From G963720475 sp963720475 (GTDB lineage Bacteria; Actinomycetota; Thermoleophilia; Solirubrobacterales; Thermoleophilaceae): 64,000 nucleotides of DNA. Positions 18,027 through 26,838 of this stretch are shown in pieces (position 1 is the first letter of the stretch; each line of letters begins with the position of its first letter). A program made the translations under genes and the position numbers. The notes beneath the pieces were generated by a model. That model had not been told where the DNA came from. It saw nothing but the letters and a program-made list of their open reading frames with translations, and did no database searches. Where the stretch lies: positions 62,001 through 126,000 of the forward strand of contig OY970394.1 of the NCBI GenBank assembly GCA_963720475.1. The letters are read 5' to 3'.

Positions 18027-18884
18027 ATGCCCTCCCCCCTCGACCTGGTCGAGCTCGATTACCTGCGCACTGCGCTGCTGGAGCTCGCGTTGCTCGCCAT
18101 TGCCGGCGGGCTCGTCGGCACGTGGGTCGTGCTGCGGCGGCTCGCCTTCTTCACCCACGCCGTCGGCACCGCGACCTTCCCCGGGCTCGTAGTGGCGTCG
18201 GCGGCCGGCGTGAGCACAGCGATCGGAGGCGCCGTCGCGGCGCTCGCGTACACCGCCGGCGTCGAGCGGGCAGGACGCAGGCGTGGCGTCTCGCCCGATG
18301 CCGCCACCGCGCTCGTGCTCGTTGCCGCGCTCGCGGTCGGCGATCTGCTCTCGCGCGAGGCCAGCGACCCGCATGAGGTTGTGGAGGAGTCGCTCTTCGG
18401 TTCCCTGTCCGGGCTCTCCACGTCAGACGTGCTGCTGTCGGGGGGCGCAACCCTTGTCGCCGTCGCGGTGAGTGTCTCCTGCGGCCGCGCATGGACCGCG
18501 TTCGCCTTCGATCCCGATAGCGCGACGAGGGGCCGCCGGGCGCGCACGCTCGACCGCCTGCTGATGGCGGTCGTCGCGCTGACCGTGGTCGCCGCGCTGT
18601 CGGCCGTCGGCGCGCTGCTCGTGAGCGCGTTGTTCGTCCTGCCCGCGGCGACTGCTCTGCTCTGGGCGCGGAGCGTCAGCGCTCTGATCGCCGGAGCGAT
18701 CGTCCTCGCCCTCGCTGAAGCACTCGTCGCGCTCTACGTCGCCCACTGGCTCGCTGCCCCACCCGGGCCGGTTATCGCCGTGGTTGCGGGGCTCGGTTTC
18801 GCCGCCAGCGCGGGCGGGCGCACCGCCATCGCACACGGGGATCGCACTCGAGGCCCGCTCGTCGCCCATGCACCGGTCCGATGA
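18027..18884 (+). CDS. znuB: Zinc/manganese ABC transporter permease (ZnuB-like, ABC-3 family)
   Basis: 285 residues from ATG 18027, with about eight membrane helices and the family pattern RLAFFTHAVGTATFPGLV near the N-terminus and LSAVGALLVSALFVLPAATALL towards the end. The stop overlaps the ATPase start (ATGA). It forms the membrane channel for metal import together with the ATPase at 18881-19630. Control by Zur is expected from the upstream palindrome. Confidence 0.92.
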   Translation: MPSPLDLVELDYLRTALLELALLAIAGGLVGTWVVLRRLAFFTHAVGTATFPGLVVASAAGVSTAIGGAVAALAYTAGVERAGRRRGVSPDAATALVLVAALAVGDLLSREASDPHEVVEESLFGSLSGLSTSDVLLSGGATLVAVAVSVSCGRAWTAFAFDPDSATRGRRARTLDRLLMAVVALTVVAALSAVGALLVSALFVLPAATALLWARSVSALIAGAIVLALAEALVALYVAHWLAAPPGPVIAVVAGLGFAASAGGRTAIAHGDRTRGPLVAHAPVR

Positions 18885-19630
18885 GCTCCCTCCTCGAAAC
18901 CCGCCACCTGAGCGCCGGCTACGGCGGCCGGCCGGCGATCGTCGATGTCACCTTCGCGCTGTCGGGCGGGGAGTCAGCCGCCGTGCTCGGGCCGAACGGT
19001 GGTGGCAAGACGACGCTTTTCCGCACGCTGCTCGGAGAGATCGAGCCGCTCGAGGGCGGGCTCCGAGTCGAGGGCCGGCCCGCCTACGTTCCGCAGACCG
19101 ACCGCACGCGACTCGACTTCCCGGTCAGCGCCCTCGACGTGGCATTGATGGGAACGCTCGCGAGCGGCGCGTGGTGGCGACCGGCGCGGAGCGCTGAGCG
19201 GAGCGCCGCAACCGCGGCGCTCGCCCGCGTCGGGCTCGAGCAGGCCGCAGCGATCCACTTCGGCTCCCTTTCCGGCGGAGAGCGCCAGCGCGTCCTGATC
19301 GCCCGCGCGCTCGTCGAGGACGCCCCGATCCTGCTGCTCGACGAGCCTCTTGACGGGGTCGACCCTGCGAGCGCAAAAGCGATCGAACGAGTCTTTGACG
19401 AGCTGCGCGAGGAGGGCCGGACGCTGCTCGTCGCCACCCACGACGTCGAAAGCGCGCGTGGCTTCGACCGGGTGCTCTGCATCGACCGCCGCCAGGTCGC
19501 CTTCGGTGCCCCGACCGAGTGTCTCCTGCCCGACGTGCTCCAGCGAACCTACGGCAGCGAGCTCGTCTTTATCGACGACGCCCGGGGCACACCGCGCGCT
19601 GCGATCACGACCCACCACCACGAGCATTGA
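18881..19630 (+). CDS. znuC: Metal ABC transporter ATP-binding protein (ZnuC-like)
   Basis: 249 residues with Walker A GPNGGGKTTLF, Q-loop near YVPQTDR, signature SGGERQRVLIARAL, Walker B ILLLDEPLDG and switch THD. The C-terminus ends in a histidine cluster (THHHEH), which could bind metal; this tail is unusual for the core ATPase. It overlaps the permease genes on both sides (ATGA, TTGA), so it may serve both. Confidence 0.95.
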   Translation: MSSLLETRHLSAGYGGRPAIVDVTFALSGGESAAVLGPNGGGKTTLFRTLLGEIEPLEGGLRVEGRPAYVPQTDRTRLDFPVSALDVALMGTLASGAWWRPARSAERSAATAALARVGLEQAAAIHFGSLSGGERQRVLIARALVEDAPILLLDEPLDGVDPASAKAIERVFDELREEGRTLLVATHDVESARGFDRVLCIDRRQVAFGAPTECLLPDVLQRTYGSELVFIDDARGTPRAAITTHHHEH

Positions 19631-20463
19631 CCGCGGTGCTCGACTTCCTCGTCGATCCGTGGCGCTCCGAGGCCACCCTGCGCGCGTTGGCGGAAGTTCT
19701 GCTGCTCGGCGCAGCCTGCGGGCCGATCGGCTACTGGGTGACGGGCTACCGGCTCACATACGCGACCGAGTCGCTCGCCCACGGGCTGCTGCCCGGGCTC
19801 GTGATCGCGACCGTCGCAGGCACCTCGCTGCTCCTCGGTGCCGCGGGAGCGGCCGCGGTCGCCGTGGTCCTTGTCGCGCTCGCCGCCGGCATCGAGCGGA
19901 CTGGCGCAGACACAGGGGTCGCCGTCGTCGTGACGGCGCTCGTCGGAATCGGAGGGCTGATCGCCTTCGCGGCGGACACCCCCCACGAACTCGACCACCT
20001 GCTCTTTGGCGATCCGCTGGCAGTCGCCGATGCCGACCTCGTCGCCGCCGCCGCACTCGCGCTCGCGACCCCGCTTGTCCTCGCCGTGCTCCATCGGCCG
20101 CTCGCCACGACCCTCTTCGACGCACCGAGCGCCGCCGCCCTCCGCCTGCGGCCCGGCCTCGTCCGCGTCGCGCTACTCGCCCTGCTGGCAATCGGGGTCG
20201 CGATCGCGGCGCAGGGTCTCGGCAGCCTGCTCTCGCTAGCCCTGTTCGTCGCCCCCGCGCTCGCGGTCGGAACCGTGGCGAAAAGCGTCCCGGCGGCGCT
20301 GGTCCTTGCGGGTGCGACCGCGATGCTCGCGAGCGCCGCGGGGATCTTTGCGGCGTACCACCTGGACACTCGCGCGGGCGCGGCAGTCGCGATCGCGCTC
20401 TGCCTGGCGGCCGCCGCCGGATCGCTCGCGCGCGACGGGCGTCCTAGCGCACTTCGACCGTGA
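19627..20463 (+). CDS. Second metal ABC transporter permease (ABC-3 family)
   Basis: 278 residues if TTG 19627 is used, which overlaps the ATPase stop as TTGA; GTG 19636 is an alternative. The same ABC-3 pattern as the first permease is seen: GYWVTGYRLTYATESLAHGLLPG and IAAQGLGSLLSLALFVAPALAVG. The two permeases may make a heterodimeric channel around one ATPase dimer. No solute-binding lipoprotein (ZnuA) lies in this operon, so it must be elsewhere or absent. The 3' end overlaps the convergent I42 gene by 20 bases. Confidence 0.9.
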   Translation: MTAVLDFLVDPWRSEATLRALAEVLLLGAACGPIGYWVTGYRLTYATESLAHGLLPGLVIATVAGTSLLLGAAGAAAVAVVLVALAAGIERTGADTGVAVVVTALVGIGGLIAFAADTPHELDHLLFGDPLAVADADLVAAAALALATPLVLAVLHRPLATTLFDAPSAAALRLRPGLVRVALLALLAIGVAIAAQGLGSLLSLALFVAPALAVGTVAKSVPAALVLAGATAMLASAAGIFAAYHLDTRAGAAVAIALCLAAAAGSLARDGRPSALRP

Positions 20464-20830
20464 CGGTGCGGCGCTTGTCGATCTTCTCGCCGCGGTAGTC
20501 CCGCTCGAAGCGCAGGACCGTTCGGCCGGCCTTCTCGGCCTCGAACAGGAACGTCTTGGTCGTCGAGCCTCCGGCCATGCCGGGGTTGTCGTTGCGGTTC
20601 TCGACCCCGCGCCGCGTCACGACGCCGCGCGGCTGCTCGCCGGCCAGCAGCCAGTTCCAGCCGATGCCCGGGTTCTGCTCGAACGCGAGCGCGAGACGGT
20701 CTCCCTTCTTCACCTCGATCGTCCCGCTCGGCTCCGAGACCGTGCGCGTCTTTGGCTCGTCATCGCCGGAGCCGCAAGCGGCGACCCCGAGCGCGAGAGC
20801 GAGCACGCACGCCAGAACCAGAGGTTTCAT
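20444..20830 (-). CDS. Chagasin-type (I42) protease-inhibitor lipoprotein
   Basis: 128 residues. The signal peptide ends in a lipobox (LGVAACGS), so the mature protein is lipid-anchored outside the membrane. The body has inhibitor I42 hallmarks: NPGIGWNWLL (loop BC) and GMAGGSTTKTF with FERDYRGE further on. Known family members block papain-like cysteine proteases; whether this one does is unknown. It overlaps tail-to-tail with the permease gene. Confidence 0.85.
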   Translation of the reverse strand: MKPLVLACVLALALGVAACGSGDDEPKTRTVSEPSGTIEVKKGDRLALAFEQNPGIGWNWLLAGEQPRGVVTRRGVENRNDNPGMAGGSTTKTFLFEAEKAGRTVLRFERDYRGEKIDKRRTVTVEVR

Positions 20831-20853
20831 GCGGCAGAGGTTAGTCTGACCGC

Positions 20854-21054
20854 ATGACCGAGAGTCACGGGCTCAACGAGGGCGACCCGGTCTGGGTCGA
20901 GGACGGCGACGGTAAGCGCCATCCGGGGATCTTCGTCGGCGACAACGAGAGCGCGGGCTGGTTCGGCGGCGGGCCGAGCGCCTACGTCATCCACCCCGAC
21001 GCTCAGCAGGCGGAGGTCGTCTCGATCTTCCGGGTCACGAAGCGCGACGAGTAG
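20854..21054 (+). CDS. Small acidic protein of unknown function
   Basis: 66 residues beginning MTESHGLNEGDPVWVEDGDG, in a bidirectional promoter region 23 bases from the I42 gene. The GDPVWVEDGDGKRHPGIFVGD segment has the look of a small SH3-like barrel (a strand with VWV and a GIFVGD strand). No motif for an enzyme or DNA binding is visible. Codon use matches its neighbours, so it is probably a real gene. Confidence 0.65.
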   Translation: MTESHGLNEGDPVWVEDGDGKRHPGIFVGDNESAGWFGGGPSAYVIHPDAQQAEVVSIFRVTKRDE

Positions 21055-21151
21055 CTGCAGCGCCGGCGACGCGCGACTCGAGCGCGATCGCAACGCCGAA
21101 GCTGGCGACGAAGGCGACGAGCGCGGTGCCTGGGTGCGGGATCTTGCTCAT
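21035..21151 (-). CDS. Possible 38-residue membrane peptide
   Basis: An open frame from ATG 21151 encodes a protein starting MSKIPHPGTALVAFVASFGV with one predicted membrane segment (ALVAFVASFGVAIAL). It overlaps the 3' end of the gene on the other strand by 20 bases. The gap would otherwise be empty. No strong ribosome-binding site is seen, so the call is tentative. Confidence 0.3.
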   Translation of the reverse strand: MSKIPHPGTALVAFVASFGVAIALESRVAGAAATRRAS

Positions 21152-21208
21152 GGGCTCATGTTCGCCCGCGCGCGCGTGCGCGGGTAGGAGCCCTAGGGGT
21201 GGACCTGG

Positions 21209-22045
21209 CTAGCCCTCCTCGAGGCGCTTCGCCAGCCGCTCCATGCCCAGCTCGCGCGCAGCCGCCGCCCCGCCCTCGCGGTCGGTAGGCGCGTCCGCGG
21301 GCCGGTCGAGGTCCAGCGCCCGCAACGTGGCGATCTCCTTGAAGTCGAGCAGCTGGTCGCGCTGGACGTCGAGGCTGGACCCGGAAGAGGCGGCCTCGAG
21401 CGCGGCCTCGAGGGACCCGTGCTTCTGGAGGATCGAGGCCGCCGTCTTCTCCCCCACTCCCTTCGCCCCGGGAATCCCGTCGGACGGGTCGCCACGCAGC
21501 GCGATGAAGTCCGGCACCAGCGCAGGCGGCACGCCGTAGCGCTGCTCTACTGCGGCCGCGTCCATCAGCACCGGCCCACCGCGGGCGGCGAGCAGCACGT
21601 CCACCCCGGGACGCGCGCACTGGAACATGTCGCGATCGCCGGTGAAGATCACCGCGCGACCGCGCGCCTCGACCTCGGCGGTGGCGTAGGAGCCGAGCAG
21701 GTCGTCGGCTTCGACCGTTTCGTCGTAGGCGCTGGTCCACCCCAGCGCCTCGCATAGCCCAGGCGATTGCTCCCACTGCCATTCGAGCGGATCGGGAAAC
21801 GCGTCCACGCGGTCGGCGTGGTAGCCCTCGAAGAGCTCGACGCGGTACGGCGCGGCATCGGGGCCGAAGCAGCAGACGACCGCCCGCGCGTCGTGCTCGT
21901 CGGCCGCCGCGAGGATCGCGTTCGTCGAGCCGAGCAGCGCGTTGACCGGGCGCCCACCCGCGCCGGTGATCTTCTTCGGCAGCGCGTAGAACGCGCGAAA
22001 GAGGAAGAACGGCGTGTCTACGAGAAGCAGCGGGCGCTTGGGCAC
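21209..22045 (-). CDS. Stand-alone 5'-3' exonuclease / flap endonuclease
   Basis: 278 residues. The PIN-type nuclease domain carries the expected acidic residues: LLVDTPFFLFRAF, ETVEADDLLGSYA and FTGDRDMFQ. The helix-3-turn-helix DNA-binding motif is DGIPGAKGVGEKTAASILQ. It resembles the N-terminal domain of DNA polymerase I but without the polymerase part, as in other actinobacterial stand-alone exonucleases. Role: removal of RNA primers or 5' flaps. Confidence 0.93.
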   Translation of the reverse strand: MPKRPLLLVDTPFFLFRAFYALPKKITGAGGRPVNALLGSTNAILAAADEHDARAVVCCFGPDAAPYRVELFEGYHADRVDAFPDPLEWQWEQSPGLCEALGWTSAYDETVEADDLLGSYATAEVEARGRAVIFTGDRDMFQCARPGVDVLLAARGGPVLMDAAAVEQRYGVPPALVPDFIALRGDPSDGIPGAKGVGEKTAASILQKHGSLEAALEAASSGSSLDVQRDQLLDFKEIATLRALDLDRPADAPTDREGGAAAARELGMERLAKRLEEG

Positions 22046-22058
22046 GCGAAACGTTGGG

Positions 22059-23222
22059 TCAGCCGGCGCCGGCGCCGAGGGCGCGCGCGATTATGACCCG
22101 CTGGATCTCGTTCGTGCCCTCGTAGATCTGGGTGATCTTCGCGTCGCGCATCATGCGCTCGACGGGGTACTCGTTCACGTAGCCGTAGCCGCCGAGGACT
22201 TGGACGGCGTCCACGGTCACGTCCATCGCCGTGTCGGAGGCGAACAGCTTCGCCATCGAGGTCCACTTGCCGAGCTGGGGATCGTCGCGATCGGCGAGGG
22301 CGCACGCCTTGTACAGCAGCTCGCGGGCGGCTGCGGTGCGCGTCTCCATGTCGGCGAGCTTGAACTGGAGACCCTGGTGCTCGAGGATCGGCTTGCCGAA
22401 GGTCTCGCGTTCCTTCGCGTAGCCGAGGGCGTAGTCGGTCGCGCCCTGCGCGATGCCGACCGCCTGCGCCGCCGCGCCGAGGCGTGTGCGCTCGAGCGTC
22501 GCGAGGGCAACGCTCAGCCCCTTGCCCACCTCGCCGATGCGGTTCTCGTCCGGTACCCGCACATCGGTGAATGAGGGCTGGCCGGTGGGCGATCCCTTGA
22601 TGCCGAGCTTGTGCTCGAGCTTGCCGGGATCGAACCCGTCGCGGTCGGCCTCGACGATGAACGCGGTCGTACGTCGCTGCTCGCGGTCGGTCGAGCACAG
22701 AACGACGTAGAAGTCCGCGATCGTCGCGTTCGAGATCCAATTCTTCTGGCCGTTGATCACCCACTCGTCGCCGTCCTGAACGGCCGTCGTCCGCATCGAC
22801 GCCGGGTCGGAGCCGGCCTCGGGCTCGGAGAGGGCGAACGCCGGCGAGTGTTTGCCCGACGCGCAGTCAGGCAACCACTGCTGCTTCTGCTCCTCGGTGC
22901 CGAAGAGGCGTATCGGCAGCGTCCCGAGCTCCTGGACCATCAGGATCAACGCGCTCGACGCGCACGCCTTCGCGATCTCCTCGACCGCCATCTGCAGCAT
23001 CAGCGTGCCGGTGCCGGTGCCGCCGTACTCCTCCTCGAACGGCAGCGCGAGCACATCGTGCTCGGCGAGTAGCTCGCGGATGTCCGACGGGTACTCGCCT
23101 TTGCGGTCGATCTCGGCCGCGCGCGGGGCGATCTTCTCCTGCGCGAGCGCGCGGATCGTGTCGCGGAAGTCGAGGTGCTCCTGCGGGATCGAGTAGATCT
23201 CGGTCGCGGCGGCCGTCGTCAT
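22059..23222 (-). CDS. Acyl-CoA dehydrogenase
   Basis: 387 residues with the ACAD signatures ALSEPEAGSDPASM (flavin/substrate segment) and QVLGGYGYVNEYPVERMMRDAKITQIYEGT, the latter holding the catalytic-base glutamate in YEGTNE. It is an FAD flavoprotein that oxidises short- or medium-chain acyl-CoA in beta-oxidation. It ends 13 bases before the exonuclease gene starts, on the same strand. Together with the thiolase, enoyl-CoA hydratase and AlkB it fits an alkane/fatty-acid user. Confidence 0.95.
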   Translation of the reverse strand: MTTAAATEIYSIPQEHLDFRDTIRALAQEKIAPRAAEIDRKGEYPSDIRELLAEHDVLALPFEEEYGGTGTGTLMLQMAVEEIAKACASSALILMVQELGTLPIRLFGTEEQKQQWLPDCASGKHSPAFALSEPEAGSDPASMRTTAVQDGDEWVINGQKNWISNATIADFYVVLCSTDREQRRTTAFIVEADRDGFDPGKLEHKLGIKGSPTGQPSFTDVRVPDENRIGEVGKGLSVALATLERTRLGAAAQAVGIAQGATDYALGYAKERETFGKPILEHQGLQFKLADMETRTAAARELLYKACALADRDDPQLGKWTSMAKLFASDTAMDVTVDAVQVLGGYGYVNEYPVERMMRDAKITQIYEGTNEIQRVIIARALGAGAG

Positions 23223-23252
23223 CGCCGCGAACCGTAGCGGGCGGCGGGCCGG

Positions 23253-23504
23253 CTACGACTTGCCCGCGGTCGCCTTGCCGCCCTTCCGGCCGGCCGCCTG
23301 CTTCTGGGCGCGGTTGCCGCCGCTGCCCGGACCGCTCGACTTGCGGCTGCGGCTGCTGCCGCCGCTGTTGGACCGCTTTCCGCCCTTCTTCGCCGAGTCG
23401 GGCGAGTTCGCGATCGCCGCAGCGCGCGACTTGCTCATTCCCTTCTTGCGCAGTCCCTCGTACTGCTTGTCGTCCTTCACGCTCGGGCCGTGGTCCTTAG
23501 CCAT
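23253..23504 (-). CDS. Small basic Gly/Ser/Lys-rich protein
   Basis: 83 residues, strongly basic, beginning MAKDHGPSVKDDKQYEGLRK. The KDDKQYEGLRKKGMSKSRAAAIANSPD segment is conserved among small actinobacterial proteins with a Rho-terminator-like N-terminal helix; the second half is a low-complexity tail rich in Ser, Gly and Lys. Such proteins probably bind nucleic acid, but no function is established. A Shine-Dalgarno (AGGAGGACC) precedes the ATG. Confidence 0.75.
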   Translation of the reverse strand: MAKDHGPSVKDDKQYEGLRKKGMSKSRAAAIANSPDSAKKGGKRSNSGGSSRSRKSSGPGSGGNRAQKQAAGRKGGKATAGKS

Positions 23505-23598
23505 GGTGTGGTCCTCCTCTCGTCGCTTCCGTTCGACGAACTACCCGGGCGACCGGCGGCAAAACGGTGGCGGCCGGGGCGCCAGCTAGCTTGCGCCC

Positions 23599-24258
23599 AT
23601 GCTGAAGCTGGCCCGCCGCGAGCCCTCGGCGATCCTGCTGTTCGCCCAGCTCGCCGCCGTCCTCATCTACCCGTTCATGGAGGAGAGCAGTGCCCAGCGG
23701 GCGCTGATCAGCATCTTCGGGATCGCGATTCTCGGCCTCGTCCTGCTCGCCGTTCGCAGCACCCCGGGCAGGACCTGGTTCGGAGTGACGCTCGCGGTGC
23801 CGGCCACGGTGCTGCTGCTGATCCAGGCGATTTCCGGCGACGACGCGCTGCTTCCGTACTCGTCGGCGCTCGAGGCGGTCCTCTACTTCTACGCCGCCTG
23901 GGCGCTGCTCGCGTACATGCTCGAAGACCACGACATCACCCGCGACGAGCTGTTCGCCGTCGGTGCCACGTTCACGCTTGTCGCGTGGGCGTTCGCTTAC
24001 ACCTACACGGTCATCCAGGCAGTCGCGCCCGGCAGCTTCAACGCCGCCATCGATCCCGACGCGGCGCGCAGCTTCCTCGAACTGCTCTTCCTCAGCTTTA
24101 CGACGCTTTCGAGCACCGGCCTGAGCGACATCGTCCCCGTCCGCGGCTTCGCCCGCTCTGTCGTGATGATGGAACAGCTCGCCGGACTTGGCTACGTGGC
24201 GATGGTGGTCTCACGCCTCGTCGGCCTGCTCGTGCTCGGCCGTCGGGAGATCCGCTAG
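23599..24258 (+). CDS. Two-pore-domain-like ion channel with atypical selectivity filter
   Basis: 219 residues with five to six membrane helices; the last pair with a pore loop matches the Ion_trans_2 (potassium channel) fold. The filter segment reads TTLSSTGLSDIVPV, where canonical potassium channels have TxGYGD, so the filter is altered and ion choice is uncertain. No regulatory domain (RCK) follows. It overlaps the convergent DUF1428 gene by four bases. Confidence 0.75.
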   Translation: MLKLARREPSAILLFAQLAAVLIYPFMEESSAQRALISIFGIAILGLVLLAVRSTPGRTWFGVTLAVPATVLLLIQAISGDDALLPYSSALEAVLYFYAAWALLAYMLEDHDITRDELFAVGATFTLVAWAFAYTYTVIQAVAPGSFNAAIDPDAARSFLELLFLSFTTLSSTGLSDIVPVRGFARSVVMMEQLAGLGYVAMVVSRLVGLLVLGRREIR

Positions 24259-24617
24259 AGCTCGACGATCGTCTCGAACCCGCCCCAGAACATCCGCTTC
24301 ATGTCGGACGGGAAGTCGTCGGGATCCCACCCCTCCGTCATCCGCGGGTCCGCCATGACCTTCTCGTTCACCTTGTCGCGATGAGTGCGCGAGCGGTAGA
24401 GGATGTAGGCGAAGATCACGGTCTCGTTGCGCTTCGCCTTGACGCTCAGCGGGAAGCCGGTGACCTTCCCCTTCGGGACGTCGTCAGCGACACACTCGCG
24501 GTACTCGAGCGCGCCGTACTCCATCCACAGCTTCCCCGCCTTGCGTGCGAGCTTGCGGTAGTCGTCGACCTTGTTCTTCGGGACTGGAAGGACGAACCCG
24601 TCCACGTACTTGGCCAT
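24255..24617 (-). CDS. DUF1428 family protein (YbaA-like)
   Basis: 120 residues with the family pattern KYVDGFVLPVPKNKVDDYRKLA, GALEYRECVADDVP and the C-terminal DMKRMFWGGFETIVE. DUF1428 proteins have a dimeric ferredoxin-like (alpha/beta barrel) fold; function is unknown. Codon use and the ribosome-binding site (GAAAGGAGAG) are normal. Confidence 0.92.
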   Translation of the reverse strand: MAKYVDGFVLPVPKNKVDDYRKLARKAGKLWMEYGALEYRECVADDVPKGKVTGFPLSVKAKRNETVIFAYILYRSRTHRDKVNEKVMADPRMTEGWDPDDFPSDMKRMFWGGFETIVEL

Positions 24618-24673
24618 CGCCGCTCTCCTTTCGTTCGAGTTGTCTGATGCTACGACCGCCCGGCCGCCGCGAA

Positions 24674-25027
24674 CTAATCGGCGTAGCGCGAGTGGAGCAT
24701 CAGGTCGTTGCCGTCGGGGTCGTTGAAGAACGCCATGTGGCAGACACCCGTGTCGAGGACGTCACCGATGAACTCGACCCCCTTTCCTTCGAGCTCCGCC
24801 CGGACAGCGGCGACGTCGTCGACATGGAGCGCCGGGTGGCCATTCTTCTGCGGAGCGAACTCCATTCCGAACTTCTCCGGCTCCCAGATCCCGAAGCACG
24901 TATCGCCGACCCAGAACTCGTAGTTGGCCTTGTCGTCGGCGCGCAGGCCGAGCGTCTCGACGTAGAACTTGCGTGAGCGGTCGGCGTCCTGCGAAGGAAC
25001 ACCGACGAAGTCCAGCTTGCTGATCAT
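24674..25027 (-). CDS. VOC superfamily (glyoxalase/bleomycin-resistance) protein
   Basis: 117 residues. Two beta-alpha-beta-beta-beta modules are seen: an N-terminal half with LDFVGVPSQDADRSRKFYVETLGL and a C-terminal half HPALHVDDVAAVRAELEGKGVEF. The last strand holds AFFNDPDGNDLML, typical of metal-binding VOC enzymes (Asp in DPDGN). Substrate is unknown. Spacing to neighbours suggests a separate transcript. Confidence 0.9.
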   Translation of the reverse strand: MISKLDFVGVPSQDADRSRKFYVETLGLRADDKANYEFWVGDTCFGIWEPEKFGMEFAPQKNGHPALHVDDVAAVRAELEGKGVEFIGDVLDTGVCHMAFFNDPDGNDLMLHSRYAD

Positions 25028-25069
25028 GGCTGCTCCTGGGATCGGGGCGCCCGATCGTAAGGGGCGGAG

Positions 25070-25285
25070 CTAGCCCTTGACGGTCGACTTGAAGAACAGC
25101 GCGCAGACGCCCGCGACGATCGCGGCGATCAGCGGGATGCCGAGGCTGATGACGCCTACGACGGCGAGCACGAAGCCGACGACCGCCACTGCCGCAGCGC
25201 CGCCTCCGACGAGCACGAGCCGATACGCGCGCTGCTCGCGCTTGCGGCGCGGCATCCGGCTGCCGGACGGAGCGAGATCACCCAT
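25070..25285 (-). CDS. Small two-helix membrane protein
   Basis: 71 residues. A basic N-terminus (RRKREQRAYRL) precedes two hydrophobic stretches, VGGGAAAVAVVGFVLAVVGVI and GIPLIAAIVAGVCALFF. Its start region overlaps the stop of the MFS gene by eight bases, suggesting joint transcription. No family is recognised. Confidence 0.65.
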   Translation of the reverse strand: MGDLAPSGSRMPRRKREQRAYRLVLVGGGAAAVAVVGFVLAVVGVISLGIPLIAAIVAGVCALFFKSTVKG

Positions 25286-26801
25286 GCGGAGAGGCTACCT
25301 GGGCGCAGCGCGCCTCGCGTGCGGGTCGCAGAGGCGTGCCGGCGACGGCACAGGAGTAGTCGGTCGCGGCGCGCTCCGGCGTATCGCCATCGTCGGATGC
25401 GGTGGTCGCGAGAACCTCGCCGGAGATCGTCAACCAGGCGAGCACACCCCCGAGGGCCGCGAGCGCGGCGCACGCGATCATCGCGGTTCGAAAGCCGTCG
25501 GCCATCGTGTCCGGGTCGTAGAAGCCGTCGCCAGAGAGGCCCGCGATCAACGGCAGCACGGCGACGGCGAGCAGGCCCGCGACACGAGCGACCGCGTTGT
25601 TGATGCCCGAGGCGATGCCCGCGTGGCGCTCGTCCGCGGCGGCCAGGACCGTCGCCGTGACGGGCGCAACGACGAGCGTCAGGCCGGCGCCGAACACGAG
25701 GACCGACGGCAGCACTCCGGTGACGTAGGCGTCGCCGGGTTCGATTCGCGTGAGCAGAAGAAGCCCGGCTGCGATCACCAACGGTCCGGCCGTGAGCGGG
25801 ATGCGTGGCCCGATCCGTTGCGCGAGTGCACCGGCGCGGGCCGAGAACAGGAGCATCAAGGCCGTGACAGGCAGCGAGGCCGCGCCCGCTGCGATTGGCG
25901 AGTAGTCGAGCGATATCTGCAGGAAGGCGACGAGCAGGAAGAACACGCCCCCGAGCGCCGCGTAGACGACGAACGTCACCAGGTTGGCGGCGCTGAACTG
26001 TCGCGAGGAGAAGATGTCGAGCGGCATCATCGCGTTCGCGCTTCGCCGTTCGACCAACAGGAAGGCGATGAAGGCGAGCAGTCCGCCCGCACCCGTCACG
26101 ACGATCGCCGGCGACAGCCCGTCGTTCGGGGCTTCGATGAGCGCGTAGGTAACGCCCACTAGGGCGATCGCCGCCAGAGTCGCGCCGGGATAGTCGAGCC
26201 GCCCGCTCGCGGTCGGATCGCGCGTCTCCGGGACGTGACGTGCAGCCATCGCCATGACGAAGAGTCCGATCGGGAGGTTGATGAGAAAGATCGCCCTCCA
26301 CGACACGGCCTCGACGAGATAGCCCCCGAGCAGCGGACCGATCGCCGCCGCGACGCCGCCGAGGCCCGACCACGCGCCGATCGCGCGGGCGCGGTCGCCC
26401 GGCACGAAGCTGGCCTCGATCATCGCGAGGCTGCCGGGAGTCAGCAGCGCACCGCCCACCCCCTGCAACAGGCGCGCCGCGATCAGCAACTCGACCGTCG
26501 GCGCGAGCGCGCATAACAGCGACGCGATGGTGAAGATGCCGACGCCGACGACGAAGACGAGCCGGCGCCCGAGGCGGTCCCCGAGCGAGCCGCCCAGCAG
26601 GATCAGGGACGCGAGCGTGAGCAGGTAGCCGTTGAGGATCCACTGGAGCGAGCTGGTCGAAGCGTCGAGATCGCGGCCTATGTCCGGCAGCGCCACGTTC
26701 ACGACGGTCCCGTCGAGAAACGCGAGTCCGGAGCCGAGGACCGCTACAGCCAGTACCCAGCGCCCGGCAGGACTTTCGTACGCGACCTGCTCGGGGTCCA
26801 C
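25278..26801 (-). CDS. MFS exporter, DHA2 family
   Basis: About 507 residues from GTG 26801 (protein VDPEQVAYESPAGRW), chosen because GGGAGGATC stands before it; the open frame extends further upstream but without conservation. The DHA2 pattern GSGLAFLDGTVVNVALPDIG and QWILNGYLLTLASLILLGGSL is clear, with 14 helices predicted. It shares architecture with the transporter at 7613. A fatty acid desaturase gene lies just upstream on the same strand. Confidence 0.93.
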   Translation of the reverse strand: MDPEQVAYESPAGRWVLAVAVLGSGLAFLDGTVVNVALPDIGRDLDASTSSLQWILNGYLLTLASLILLGGSLGDRLGRRLVFVVGVGIFTIASLLCALAPTVELLIAARLLQGVGGALLTPGSLAMIEASFVPGDRARAIGAWSGLGGVAAAIGPLLGGYLVEAVSWRAIFLINLPIGLFVMAMAARHVPETRDPTASGRLDYPGATLAAIALVGVTYALIEAPNDGLSPAIVVTGAGGLLAFIAFLLVERRSANAMMPLDIFSSRQFSAANLVTFVVYAALGGVFFLLVAFLQISLDYSPIAAGAASLPVTALMLLFSARAGALAQRIGPRIPLTAGPLVIAAGLLLLTRIEPGDAYVTGVLPSVLVFGAGLTLVVAPVTATVLAAADERHAGIASGINNAVARVAGLLAVAVLPLIAGLSGDGFYDPDTMADGFRTAMIACAALAALGGVLAWLTISGEVLATTASDDGDTPERAATDYSCAVAGTPLRPAREARCAQVASPHG

Positions 26802-26838
26802 CGACCGATCCTCCCACAGGACAGGCCGGTCGAAGGCT

